From Vulcanimicrobiota bacterium (lineage in GTDB: Bacteria; Vulcanimicrobiota; Xenobia; Xenobiales; JADMJV01): a stretch of 50,116 nucleotides of DNA. The DNA lies in contig JAFKGI010000052.1 in the NCBI GenBank assembly GCA_017307785.1, positions 1-50,116 of the forward strand, in the 5' to 3' direction. Under the pieces are notes generated by a model. It was not told the DNA's origin, ran no database searches, and was given only the letters and a program-made list of their open reading frames with translations. The translations under genes were made by a program, and so were the position numbers. Positions within the stretch are counted from its first letter, which is position 1; each line of letters starts with the position of its first letter. Shown here piece after piece: positions 15,884-25,100 of this stretch.

Positions 15884-16075
15884 ATGCAAGACGTATCCCT
15901 ACTCTGGACGCTCGGACCGGGCGAACTGCTCATGATCGTGGTCGTGGCCATCTTCATCTTCGGCCCCAAGCGACTGCCGGAAATCGGCAAAGCCCTGGGC
16001 GAAGGCCTCAGCTCCTTCCGCGATGCCAGCAAGGGCGACAAAAGCAAAGAACTCCCCCCCTCCCAACCCGACTAA
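15884..16075 (+). CDS. tatA: Sec-independent protein translocase TatA
   Basis: A 63-aa TatA, which forms the Tat pore. One TM helix (about residues 11-26) is followed by the canonical FGPKRLPEIGKALGEGL hinge and amphipathic helix, then a short charged tail. ATG 15884 has a perfect AGGAGGA upstream. It is the last gene of the acyl-CoA/moeA/tat run. Confidence 0.94.
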   Translation: MQDVSLLWTLGPGELLMIVVVAIFIFGPKRLPEIGKALGEGLSSFRDASKGDKSKELPPSQPD

Positions 16076-16088
16076 CCCGGTTTCCTTC

Positions 16089-16247
16089 GGGAGAGGGAAA
16101 GACTAGGGGGAGCGGGAGAGGCCGAGATGGTCCTCCCATTTCTCCGTATCTGCAGGGATAAAAAAGGCTTTGGTCATTCGACCAAAGCCTTCTTTGCTTC
16201 CGGGCCCCCAACTCTCTCCATCTCCCCACTTACTCCCCCTCTCCCCC
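16089..16247. repeat. Purine/pyrimidine inverted repeat around a terminator (site 2)
   Basis: A purine-rich arm (about 16089-16130) and a pyrimidine-rich arm (about 16208-16247) face each other across the terminator at 16164-16191. The purine arm contains AGCGGGAGAGG (16111-16121), which recurs at 38239-38249 and, inverted, at 49029-49039. The pyrimidine arm overlaps the last codons and stop of rex. Confidence 0.65.
16164..16191. terminator. Bidirectional terminator between tatA and rex
   Basis: A perfect 12-bp stem (AAGGCTTTGGTC/GACCAAAGCCTT) with an ATTC loop. A six-A run precedes it, which reads as T on the minus strand. A T-rich stretch follows it. It can serve both convergent genes. Confidence 0.9.
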
Positions 16248-16871
16248 AACGGGCGGGCGTTGGGCGTGGTAGGCGAGGATGGCGAGTTCGTGGGTGAGGT
16301 CTACATTGCGAACGGAGACTTCGGGACCGAGGTGTAAATGGGCGCCGGTGAAGTTGAGCAGTGCGTTCACTCCCGATGCAACCAATAGCTTGGCCACGTC
16401 TTCGGCGGCGTGCCCGGGGACGGCCAGAATGCCCAGGTCGGCAGGTAGCTTCCGCGGCAGAACCGACATCGACTCGACCACCACCTTGTTGATCTCTTGA
16501 CCGACTCGGGCCGGACTGGAGTCGAAAATCCAGAGGATGTGGAAATTCCAGCGGGCGAAGCCGGGAAATCCGGCCAGCGCGGTGCCTAGATTACCGGCCC
16601 CCACCAGAGCCACCCGATGCTGCTGATCCAACTGCAAGATAGACGCGACTCGACTCAGCAGCCCCGGCACCGGATAGCCGAGACCCTGCACGCCGAACTC
16701 CCCGAAGTAGGAGAGATCCTTGCGCACCTGAGAGGCCTTCACTCCGGCTCGAAAGGCTATTTCTTCCGACGAGACCACGTTGACTTCCTGATCGGCCAGG
16801 TCGGCCAGGCAGCGAAAATAGGTCGCCAGACGGGCAATGGTGGGCTCGGGAACTCGAGTGCGCTTTTCCAT
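16230..16871 (-). CDS. rex: Redox-sensing transcriptional repressor Rex
   Basis: A 213-aa Rex. The winged-helix DNA-binding domain (about 1-80) contains SQVRKDLSYFGEFGVQGLGY. The Rossmann domain begins with ALVGAGNLGTAL (about 88-99) and binds NADH and NAD+. Rex senses the NADH/NAD+ ratio and represses fermentative and respiratory genes when NADH is low. It lies 13 bases downstream of the FolD-like gene, probably in one operon. I found no Rex-type operator (TTGTGA-N6-TCACAA) in the window. Confidence 0.96.
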   Translation of the reverse strand: MEKRTRVPEPTIARLATYFRCLADLADQEVNVVSSEEIAFRAGVKASQVRKDLSYFGEFGVQGLGYPVPGLLSRVASILQLDQQHRVALVGAGNLGTALAGFPGFARWNFHILWIFDSSPARVGQEINKVVVESMSVLPRKLPADLGILAVPGHAAEDVAKLLVASGVNALLNFTGAHLHLGPEVSVRNVDLTHELAILAYHAQRPPVGGEGE

Positions 16872-16884
16872 AGAAAGTCTGCCT

Positions 16885-17574
16885 TTACGCCAGCCCGATC
16901 AGCGTATCCTGTTGGGCCAGCGCCAGGCAGGGCAACAGCATGTGCAGGGCTCCTCGTCCCGCGTCGCTGTAGGCCTGTAGAGTAGTCTGCAAAGCAGACC
17001 CTCCCAGGCTGGCTCCCGGGCGTAAATCCAGGAGCATTCCGCCGGCACTCAGCTGGTGAGCCTCCACGGCCGTCTCGAAGCCCGGAAAGAAGACCATGAT
17101 GTCACACAACCGCAGTTGGCTCCCGAGGTGACGGGATTGGTCGTCGCACCAACTCACACTGGCGCCCTGACGAGTCAGCCATCCAACCAGACCTTCCAGG
17201 CCGCTCTCAGGAGGCGCAAACAACCCGACGTGCCGCGCCTTCAGGCTCTGCGACTTGAGCAACCAGCGACCCAGGGCAGCCCATGGTGGAGCCAGTTGAC
17301 GCCAACCGTGCGGCAGGTTTGCAAGCCGAACCTCTCGAGGAGACCAAATCCAACCACCGGGTCGTAACTGGGGATGTTGCTGCAAACGCTCGAGCCACGA
17401 ACTCTGCGGATCCATCTGCAGGAGCGGCCAGTTCAGACTTCTATCTCCGTTCTTCAAAAAACCCAACCACGCAGGGTCCGCATCCAAAACCACGAGAGGG
17501 AGCGAAGGTAATGCCTGCAGTCGTCGCTGCAGAGCATCCGACAAAGAGGGCACTTCTAGAAATTTTGGGGGCAT
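16885..17574 (-). CDS. Degenerate FolD-like Rossmann protein
   Basis: A 229-aa protein. The C-terminal half resembles the NAD(P)-binding domain of methylenetetrahydrofolate dehydrogenase/cyclohydrolase FolD: a VGLFAPPESGLEGLVGWL loop, GASVSWCDDQSRHL, LCDIMVFFPGFE, GGMLLDLRPG, and a final P-x-LAxxxTL helix. The usual glycine-rich loop and the N-terminal catalytic Lys/Tyr signatures are not recognisable, so it may have lost catalysis. ATG 17574 has AAGGAG upstream, and rex follows. A nucleotide- or redox-linked accessory role near Rex is inference. Confidence 0.6.
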   Translation of the reverse strand: MPPKFLEVPSLSDALQRRLQALPSLPLVVLDADPAWLGFLKNGDRSLNWPLLQMDPQSSWLERLQQHPQLRPGGWIWSPREVRLANLPHGWRQLAPPWAALGRWLLKSQSLKARHVGLFAPPESGLEGLVGWLTRQGASVSWCDDQSRHLGSQLRLCDIMVFFPGFETAVEAHQLSAGGMLLDLRPGASLGGSALQTTLQAYSDAGRGALHMLLPCLALAQQDTLIGLA

Positions 17575-17757
17575 ATTTGGGCTCCTTCAACTGGATAGGT
17601 TTTGAACGAGTACTTCCGGGTTATATCTCCGTGGTGACGGGGTCCGTTCTCTAAAAAAAAGTTCTGGACAACGATTTTTCACCGCGTCTCACTGGAGCCA
17701 CCCTTCGTTCCCGAGGGGAGGCTCACTGCAAAAGATGCGAGATCAAGGGAGGTAGTC

Positions 17758-17985
17758 ATGGCAGCCAAGAAAGCCGACGGAAAACCGGCAGCTAAGCCCG
17801 CAGCCAAACCGGCCGCAGCTAAGGGGAACGCCCCGAAGAAGCCCGCCGCCGCCAAGCCGGCCAAGGCTGTTGCAACCGCAGCAGCCAGCAAGCCGAAGCA
17901 GGCCCCCGCTCAGCCCACGCAGGCCGAAGCGGTGAAGAAGCCCGCTGAAGTTCGCAAAAAGGGCGCACCTGTTCGCGAGATGTAG
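17758..17985 (+). CDS. Small Lys/Ala/Pro-rich histone H1-like protein
   Basis: A 75-aa, very basic protein built of PAAKPA-like repeats, like the tails of histone H1 and of bacterial H1-like proteins (AlgP, HctB type). There is no folded domain or hydrophobic segment. GGGAGG precedes ATG 17758, and a strong terminator follows the stop, so this is a genuine single-gene unit. It could compact DNA or bind RNA. Composition alone supports this, so function is uncertain. Confidence 0.8.
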   Translation: MAAKKADGKPAAKPAAKPAAAKGNAPKKPAAAKPAKAVATAAASKPKQAPAQPTQAEAVKKPAEVRKKGAPVREM

Positions 17986-18030
17986 GTGACCCTTAAGGTC
18001 GAAACGGGTTTTCCTTTCGGACAATCCAGC

Positions 18031-18060
18031 AAAACCCTCGGCTCTGCCGAGGGTTTTTGT
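18031..18060. terminator. Bidirectional terminator
   Basis: A perfect 12-bp stem (AAAACCCTCGGC/GCCGAGGGTTTT) around a TCT loop, flanked by A and T runs. It lies between the H1-like gene and the convergent PNPOx-like gene. Confidence 0.92.
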
Positions 18061-18065
18061 TTTAT

Positions 18066-18572
18066 CTACAGAGGCAGAGTCTGCGACTCCCAGCCGCTCT
18101 CGCCCCGAAGATAGCGAACGCGCCCGCACTCTTCTCCCAGGCGCACGACCTCGACCGCGTGAAAGTGACCGTCTACCAACCAGAACTGGTCGGGCACTTT
18201 GGGATGCTGCGGATGCCCTTGATAGAGCCTGACCTTGTCCTGGGGCGACAACTTCTGCCAAAGTCGCTCGCCCTGCGGATGAGAGGCGCCTGGCTGGGAA
18301 CGCCAGGTAGCCTGCAAGCGAACCTGAAGAAGCGGTGCCTCCCGCAACATACACAACTGGCCGCGGGGATCCGCGGCCAGTTGGCGATGCTTGGAGTGCT
18401 GACCGTGACTGGCGAAGGTCACCGTCGACTGAATCCAGTTGTAGGCGAGCAGGCGCACGGTGCGCACCTGAGCGCCACTCTGGGCGTCGCTGGTCGCTAA
18501 CCAACACCAGGGGAAGGGTTTGCCCTGGCAAACCTCCTGGAGGGCCGCTAGCAGCGCGTCCGGTGGCCTCAC
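18066..18572 (-). CDS. Pyridoxamine 5'-phosphate oxidase-like flavoprotein (Alr4036 type)
   Basis: A 168-aa split-barrel protein resembling the Alr4036 branch of the pyridoxamine phosphate oxidase superfamily. Recognised pieces are PFPWCWLATSD, VRTVRLLAYN, SKHRQLAADPRGQL (phosphate/FMN binding), LQVRLQATW, and a C-terminal RVRYLRGESGWESQTLPL. These proteins bind FMN (or F420 in related FDORs). GTG 18570-18572 overlaps the upstream gene's stop (GTGA), so it is translationally coupled to the CofE-like gene. The substrate is unknown. Confidence 0.8.
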   Translation of the reverse strand: MRPPDALLAALQEVCQGKPFPWCWLATSDAQSGAQVRTVRLLAYNWIQSTVTFASHGQHSKHRQLAADPRGQLCMLREAPLLQVRLQATWRSQPGASHPQGERLWQKLSPQDKVRLYQGHPQHPKVPDQFWLVDGHFHAVEVVRLGEECGRVRYLRGESGWESQTLPL

Positions 18573-19762
18573 CGTTTGCGAATGAGCACCAGAGGAGTCA
18601 TCTCGGCTGCGTTGCCCTGCGGATTCGGCTTCAGAGCCTCCACCACTTCGGCGCTGCGAGCCGGGTCACTGATATGGAAGATATCGACCTTTCCGAGGTC
18701 GTTAGCATCCACGATGGCACACTCGAAGCCGGTCTTCTCTTTGACTTCCGCCACCAGGCGATCGCCGTTGGCGGGACCCATGACGACATACTTATCGAAA
18801 GGCGGCAGGGTTCCGGTGCAATCGTCGATGGCCGCCACTCCTCGACCGGCCAGACGATAAAAGTCACCGTCGCGACGGGTAATTTTACCCAGCACGCCGG
18901 CGGCCGTCGCCAACAAGATACGGGCCGCACCGACTTCGCGGATGGCCATCTCCAACGAGTAGGGAGAACTCAGACTGGAGTGCATTCCGAAGAGCACGTT
19001 CAACTGGCGGGCCAACCAACGAGGCTTGATTTCCTCGCAGTAGGTCATGCGATTTTGCATGATGGCCACCACGGTCTCCGCCAGAATGACGATGTCACCG
19101 GGCTTGCCGACCGGGCCGGCGTAACGCTGCACGGTTTCCAGCACGCTCTCACCGGGACGAATCAAGTGAGTCCGCAGCGGAACCACGGTCGCCTCCAGAT
19201 CGATGGGCGGCTTGGGCTTGCTCGGAGGTGCCTGGGGCTGAGGCTGCAGCTCACTGACCACTTCGAACGAATCGACGGGAAGAACCAGCTCAACCTTGTT
19301 ATAATGCATGGGGGTGCGGCAGTAATACTGATAAAGGAGGTCGATGCGCACGGCCCCCATCTCCGCGACCTTGGAGGCAATACCGTCACTGGAGGTCAGG
19401 TGCAACCGGACTTCCAGCATGGTCTCCTGACCCACGGCAACGATATAACCTTCCCAGTAACCGTCGGCGCGCGGGCACTGGTGATTGACCAGACGACAGA
19501 CCGGCTGCAGGTCGCTGTAACGATCCCCGATCGGTTGCAGATGGGCCCGGGCATCGATCACCAACGCCTGTTGTTTGCCCACGTTCTTCATGGGCAATCG
19601 ACAGGTCAGCAGAGCGTGCTGCCCGTCCGGGTAGTAATAGATCTGAGACTGATGAACCAGCTCGGGGCGGACCACCACGCGGGCGTCGCCGACTTTCTTT
19701 TTCCAGACTTTTAGACCGAGATAACTGAGAGCCAGCGGTGCGGCCCAAGAAACAAGAGACAT
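18569..19762 (-). CDS. Membrane-anchored protein with CofE-like (F420-0:gamma-glutamyl ligase) domain
   Basis: A 397-aa protein with an N-terminal TM segment (about residues 5-20), a beta-rich domain (about 30-175) and a C-terminal domain resembling F420-0:gamma-glutamyl ligase. Pieces of that domain include LIRPGESVLETVQRY, KPGDIVILAETVVAIMQNR, SSPYSLEMAIREVGAARIL, RDGDFYRLAGRGVAAIDDC, and FECAIVDANDLGKVDIFHISD. The family attaches glutamate to deazaflavin F420; cyanobacterial relatives of unknown function also exist. GGAGG precedes the ATG. It is coupled by a 4-nt overlap to the flavoprotein gene. Confidence 0.78.
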   Translation of the reverse strand: MSLVSWAAPLALSYLGLKVWKKKVGDARVVVRPELVHQSQIYYYPDGQHALLTCRLPMKNVGKQQALVIDARAHLQPIGDRYSDLQPVCRLVNHQCPRADGYWEGYIVAVGQETMLEVRLHLTSSDGIASKVAEMGAVRIDLLYQYYCRTPMHYNKVELVLPVDSFEVVSELQPQPQAPPSKPKPPIDLEATVVPLRTHLIRPGESVLETVQRYAGPVGKPGDIVILAETVVAIMQNRMTYCEEIKPRWLARQLNVLFGMHSSLSSPYSLEMAIREVGAARILLATAAGVLGKITRRDGDFYRLAGRGVAAIDDCTGTLPPFDKYVVMGPANGDRLVAEVKEKTGFECAIVDANDLGKVDIFHISDPARSAEVVEALKPNPQGNAAEMTPLVLIRKR

Positions 19763-19874
19763 AAGGTCCTCCGGAAGGACAGGCGCCTTTGTAAGGCAAA
19801 GATGCCTCCTTCGTTTTTGAGGGCGTCCGTCTGATCCTGCTTGCGGTGGCCCGAAAAGGCATGAAACTTGAAAA

Positions 19875-21818
19875 ATGTTAGTAAAACTCTACGGTAGCTT
19901 CAACTCGCGCTTCTTCGCGGTTCTGACTCCTACAGAAGTCAGGCTTTACCGTGGTATTGCCGCCGGTGGGGACTTTGGAGTCGCCAGCAACGAGGCCCAG
20001 CTGGTCTTCGCTCGAGCCATGGATGAGAGCCTGGGGCTCGACTTGATCCGAGTCGGCAACCAGGGAGATCTCTATTTCCTCGGTAAAAAGGGTCTCTTCC
20101 GCCTGCGCAACGACCGCAACGCCAAGCTGGAAGTCGTCAACGAAGCCCTGTGCGCCCTGGCCCGCGGGGAAGAAGTCGGTCGTCTGGGCCAGGTGCGAGT
20201 CGACGCCGACGGCCGCGAGATCTTCTACGAGGCGATTACTCCCGAAGCCGGCATCAAGGACCGCTTTCTCAAGCTCTGGGGCGGCAAAGGCGGCGGCGAG
20301 TCGACTCTGGCCCACCAGGTCATCAACTACAACGTCGGAACCCAGCGCAAGGATCAGTTTCCCCCCACCCTCATCGATACCCGGCGCGAATACGCTTTCC
20401 GCTGGAATATCTCGCCTTCCGGCCGCTTCCTGGTGCAGGCACGACCCGAGAAAAAGTACTATCACCTGGACGTCATCGACATTTCGGACGAAAGCATCAT
20501 CGCCGACTTCCAGATGGCCCTGGCCAACATTCACGACCTCTGGGTGAACGATGCCGGCGTCATGATGGTAGACGTCCGCCAGGTGGGCGAAGAAAAGGTC
20601 ATCATTGCCCTCCCCGATGGAGTAACGCGCCACCCCTTCAGCCCGCCCCCCAGCTACCGACTCGTCCACCTCGGGCCTCTACATGTGGGCATGATCCTGG
20701 AGTCGCAACGCCGCCTGCAGATCTATGACTATACCGGCAACCTGATTTCCGACGTCGATTTCCAGCCGCTCCGCCAGATGGGCATCCAGTTCCACTTCAA
20801 CTTCAACGACCGCGGCCAGATCGACATCCTGGGCTGGCATGGCAACACGCTCCACCTGCAGCACTCCGACATCAAATCGATCCTGGTCGACGCCAAGCGC
20901 TGGAACCTGACTGCCCGTCAGGCACAGGCCGACGTCGAGCAACAGATGGTTCACGAAGTCACCCTGCAGCACATGGAAGACCGCAAGCGCATGGAAGATT
21001 TCCAGCTGAGCCGTCAACTGCTGGACGCCGTCCAGTCAGAAATGCCCGGGATGGGAAGTCAGGCTCACCTGCCTCGCCTGGGCGGCGAGCGTGGTGCCAG
21101 CACCCCTGCACCGGCGCCGCTCCCCCCTCCCATCCACTCGATTCCCAGCGTGCCTTCCATCCCCGATGCGGCCAATGTCTCCGAGGTTCCCCCGTGGATG
21201 GCGGGCCTGACCGGACAGGGGTCCCCTCCACCTCCGGCCCCTCCCGCGCCCATTCCCCCACCGGCGCCGCTGCCGCCGCCCGAACGCGCTCCGGCTCCCC
21301 CGCCGCCGCCTCCCATCGATCGACATACTCCCCCTCCGCTGCCTACGCGTCCGACCTCGGCGCAACAGCCCCCCCAGCTACCTTTCCTGCGCGGTAGTTC
21401 GCCTCTGCCTCCGCCCGACACGGAGACGAGCGAGCGCCTGGCTTCCGCCAAGCTGCCTCCGCCGCCCGCGCCCGACTCGGCTCCGCTACCGCCTCCTCCG
21501 AGCCCGGCCCTGCCCCATTTTGCCAACGGCGGCGAGGTAGACGCAGAGCTGGAACGGCTGCGCATGACCTACATTGCCGGCGAGATTTCCCGTGAGCTTT
21601 ACTACAGCCGACGGGCCGAACTGGAAGGTTTGCGCCGAGGGCTGTCCGGCTCGAGCAGCGCTCAGTCCAGCGCCTCCGGCCCCAAACGCCTGGATCTCGA
21701 CCTGGATTTGGATCTGGATACTCCGCCGGCGCCCCCGGCGCCGAGCTACCAACCCCCGGTGTTGCGCCGCAAACCCGAGGGGTCTTTGGAGTTACCGCTG
21801 CCCGGCGAAGAAGACTGA
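19875..21818 (+). CDS. Beta-propeller-like protein with Pro-rich linker and SHOCT-type tail
   Basis: A 647-aa protein. Residues about 1-345 are beta-rich repeats of WD/PQQ style (GQVRVDADGREIFYE, RWNISPSGRFLVQA, RGQIDILGWHGNTLHL). A helical stretch is at 345-395, then an extreme Pro-rich linker at 400-550. At about 556-590 lies a SHOCT-like helix pair (LERLRMTYIAGEISRELYY). An acidic DLDLDLDLD run and a Pro-rich end close the protein. ATG 19875 lacks a clear ribosome-binding site. It converges, 6 bases away, on the small helical gene. The likely role is an oligomerising scaffold, but the function is not known. Confidence 0.78.
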   Translation: MLVKLYGSFNSRFFAVLTPTEVRLYRGIAAGGDFGVASNEAQLVFARAMDESLGLDLIRVGNQGDLYFLGKKGLFRLRNDRNAKLEVVNEALCALARGEEVGRLGQVRVDADGREIFYEAITPEAGIKDRFLKLWGGKGGGESTLAHQVINYNVGTQRKDQFPPTLIDTRREYAFRWNISPSGRFLVQARPEKKYYHLDVIDISDESIIADFQMALANIHDLWVNDAGVMMVDVRQVGEEKVIIALPDGVTRHPFSPPPSYRLVHLGPLHVGMILESQRRLQIYDYTGNLISDVDFQPLRQMGIQFHFNFNDRGQIDILGWHGNTLHLQHSDIKSILVDAKRWNLTARQAQADVEQQMVHEVTLQHMEDRKRMEDFQLSRQLLDAVQSEMPGMGSQAHLPRLGGERGASTPAPAPLPPPIHSIPSVPSIPDAANVSEVPPWMAGLTGQGSPPPPAPPAPIPPPAPLPPPERAPAPPPPPPIDRHTPPPLPTRPTSAQQPPQLPFLRGSSPLPPPDTETSERLASAKLPPPPAPDSAPLPPPPSPALPHFANGGEVDAELERLRMTYIAGEISRELYYSRRAELEGLRRGLSGSSSAQSSASGPKRLDLDLDLDLDTPPAPPAPSYQPPVLRRKPEGSLELPLPGEED

Positions 21819-21824
21819 AGACCC

Positions 21825-22055
21825 TCAGTCATCCATCGACTTGTGGATGATCTTCCAACGGGCTGCGTGAAATTTGGCCCGACTGGCCAGAATGCGACGC
21901 TGAAACTCCAGGCGCAACTTGTCTAACTGAAGTCGAGCCTTGACCATATCCTCGCGCTCTTTGCTTCGGCTTTCGGCGATGTCCGCCAACACCTGAATGA
22001 CGGCCTGGGTAGCCGGTTTCCGTAAGTGGAAACCGGAGGTTCTTTGGATTTTCAT
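21825..22055 (-). CDS. Small basic helical protein
   Basis: A 76-aa, strongly charged, all-helical protein with AGGAG before the ATG. It has no Cys, TM segment or signal. Its second half (ESRSKEREDM... QRRILASRAKF) aligns without gaps to the C-terminal helix of the protein at 873-1754. It lies downstream of the tubulin-like gene on the same strand (90-base gap) and may belong to that operon. Function unknown; a coiled-coil partner is plausible. Confidence 0.72.
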   Translation of the reverse strand: MKIQRTSGFHLRKPATQAVIQVLADIAESRSKEREDMVKARLQLDKLRLEFQRRILASRAKFHAARWKIIHKSMDD

Positions 22056-22145
22056 GGGACTCTCCTGACTGCTTGATGCGGTCAGGATAGCCAGGGTGCG
22101 TCTACCAAATCTCTACCAAAACGGGCGTCTATGTCCGATTCATGT

Positions 22146-25100
22146 CTAAACTTTGAGCGCCAATCGTCCGTCCTGGCGCAAGCTGCCCAGCTGCTCGCGG
22201 GGCCCATCGACGTAGGCATTGACCTTGTTTGCGAAAGTGTCGGGGCCCAGGCGGCGCACCAGCGGACACTCCAGCACAGCCTCCACTTCGGCATTGAGCA
22301 CGCGAATGCTCATCATCTGCTCGAAAGGCAGCTCGGTCTCGTCGGTCTTACGACCCCAGTCCTCGCCCCAGGCCTGACGCTTGGTCAACTCCAGAATGGC
22401 GGCGTAACGAGCCAGCAGCTCCTCGTCTCCACTGGACAGCAATTGCTGGCGTTGCTCGCGCACCTTGGCGAACAACTTCTCTCGGGTGGGGGCGTGAGTG
22501 CTGAGTCGCAGCAGCGTCATAAACTGGTCGCCCAGGGGATGCGGACGCATCTGAAAACCGTCTCGCTCCATCCAGACGTAGTCCTCGCCCTTATACTCGA
22601 GAAGATTGTAAAGGCTGCCCAGCACGAAGCACTGATAGGCCTCCTCGAGAGCCTGACGCTCTTCGGTGGTCAGGATCATCAAGTCGGGGAACTTCTTGTC
22701 GCGACAATCGATGTGCAGATGCTCACCGGCCGTGTAGAGCTTGAGATACGCCTCGCGCAGGTCGGGCAGGCGCGAGGAATAGTTGATGGGGAAACCGCCG
22801 GCCTCCTGGTAGAAAATCAGCTCGGAGCTGTCGGGCATCGGATAGTAACGCAGATCCGTGCTCAGCTCGCGGCCGGCCAGATTTTTCAACTGAGTGATGT
22901 AGCCCTCCAACTCGCTGCGTTGACCGGGGTCCATGCCGGGCGTCGGACCGGGCAGGCCGACCATGGTATGCACCTGCTCGCCCGGGATGCGGAAGGTTCC
23001 GTGAATGCCGGCACGCGTCACCCAGTAAGCGGAACGCGCGAAGATCTGCTTCAAATGATGCACTCGCGAGGCGTCGTCCACCTGCGAGAAGAGGACCTTG
23101 ATGATGTGGAAGTCGCTGCGCACTCCCAGGAAGACCTGGCGACACTCGGCCAGCAAAGCCCGCTTCCAGGCATCGGAACGGCCGGCGGCCAGGTCGACCG
23201 ACAGACCGGTCACGCTGCGCTCCAGGCGGGCCAGGACGGCCCTGGAGGTATCCCCGATGGTGTTGGCCTTGACGTAAGCCGGATAGTATTTCTTCTCGAC
23301 GTCGGTCGCTTCGTAAAGCAGCAGCGCCTGAGGCAACTTCTCCTTCTGCGAGAAGTAATTGTAGCCCACCATCAAGTCGGCTTTCATCTGCCCCAGGTCG
23401 CGCTGCAACTGGTCGAGTTGTTGGCGCACACCGCCGGTCAAACTACCGTCGGCACGCACCTGTCCGGAAAGAGCCGGAATCAGGCGCTTACAAAACTCGA
23501 TCCCCTCCTTGTAGATACGGTCCTGGAGCAAACAGCGCAGCAAGCCAGGATTGACCCGGTCGCCGATCAGGCTGTCCAGAAAGCGCTCGGCCACATAGCT
23601 CAAGATCATGCCCTTGCGGCCGTCCCAACCGGCACGGTTCTGCTGACGAGCGACCTCGGTCAGACGTCTCTGCACTTCTTTCTGGCGCCGCTCCAGCTTG
23701 ACCTGGAGATCCTGAGACTGCTTGGTCAAAGAGTCAGCCGTCTGCTGCAGAACGGAGGAAGCCTCTTTCAAGACCGCCTCCGCGAAGCGCAAGCTTTCGT
23801 TCTTCTGGTCGATCAACGAAAAGGCGTGCTGCTGGAGAGCCTCCTGAGAGCGCTTCAGCAACGCCTCCAGATTGGCTCGCACGGTGCGTGGATAATAGCC
23901 CCACTGGTCCGGATTGGCTCCGAGTTGCTCGGCCCAGAGCATTTTTTCGCAATCCTGGTGAGCGCGGTCGAGAAAGTCGCGCAGCGAGAGGTTCTGTTGG
24001 CGATAGACGCCGCGTTCGACTTCGGTCAGACGCTGCTGCTTCCACTGCGTTAACTCATCGATCAAACCGCGAGTTTTGCCTTTATCCGGATCGCCCAGCC
24101 CCTGGGTATCCAGAAGCGAGTAGAGGATATCGTGATTCTTCTCGTCTTCTTGGAGACGGACCTTAGCCATGACCTCCTGACGCACCAGGCGCGGCAGGTC
24201 GGCGTCGTTGAAGTCAGCGGCCGAAAGACCTCCCCAGCGATCCACGATCTCGGCCGCCAGGCGGTGGGCACAGGCGGTGATGATGCGTGCGTGGGGCACC
24301 ATGATGCTGGCCATACCCAAAGAGCCGTAGCGCTGAATGAAGCGCTGCTTGAAGCGAGGGTGTTCGTAATCGTAAGTTTTGTTCATGTACTGGCGCAGAT
24401 TGATACGGGCACTGCGCTTGTGATCGGCAAATTCGCCGTGGGAGAAGTCCTTGAAAATCGAATCGGCCAGCAACTCGAAGACCAGTTCCTGAGAGCCGGG
24501 CTGCCCGCCCGTTACTTGACCGGCGGCGTTCTGGTTGTCGAAGACGTAGCAGTAGTCGAACGGAGGGATCGGCACCTTGGAGGTCGTGCCCCGAGTCCAT
24601 TCGGCATTGAAATGCGAGACACCGAACTGGTAGTAGTTCAATTCCTTGAGCAAAGCGTAGGAGTTGGCTTTCATTCGGTCGTTGGTGACGCTGCCGAAGT
24701 GGTCGGGCAACACCAGGAAGGAGCAAACCGAGACATTGCCCTCCTGGAAGACGTCTTTGACCAGAAAGGACACGTCCATGAGCATGCCGGAGCCAGTGCC
24801 GCCGGCGATGGAAGAAACCAGGTAGACGTTGGTGGGCTGATTGAACTCCACTTGCGCCAGCAAGCCCTGATCTTTGAGGATCGGGGACTTCATCATCACT
24901 TCTTGAGCGAGCGGGTCGCGGACGCGCTTATTGGCATCCACGATGGCGGCCCGGATGGCCTGGTAGTGATGAAAGAACGCCAGGCGACTGTAGGCACGGA
25001 TCTGACCGGCACCCTCGTTCATTTGACCGAGTGAATTCAGCCCCGGATACCACCACTTGTCGATGTGCTGGAAGCCAGGCTCCTTCAAGTTCTGGGTGAT

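Noticed and set aside
16872..16884. Rex operator next to rex
   Set aside because: No TTGTGA-N6-TCACAA-like palindrome is present in the rex gap or any other gap I scanned.
22105..22130. Tandem CTACCAAA repeat upstream of the small helical gene
   Set aside because: Only two copies, 10 bases apart, with no further support; probably chance.
22131..24053. A 640-codon open frame antisense to the tubulin-like gene
   Set aside because: GC-rich codon use in the true gene leaves the opposite strand open. The antisense protein has no recognisable motif and no ribosome-binding site, while the minus-strand protein has a GTPase signature.
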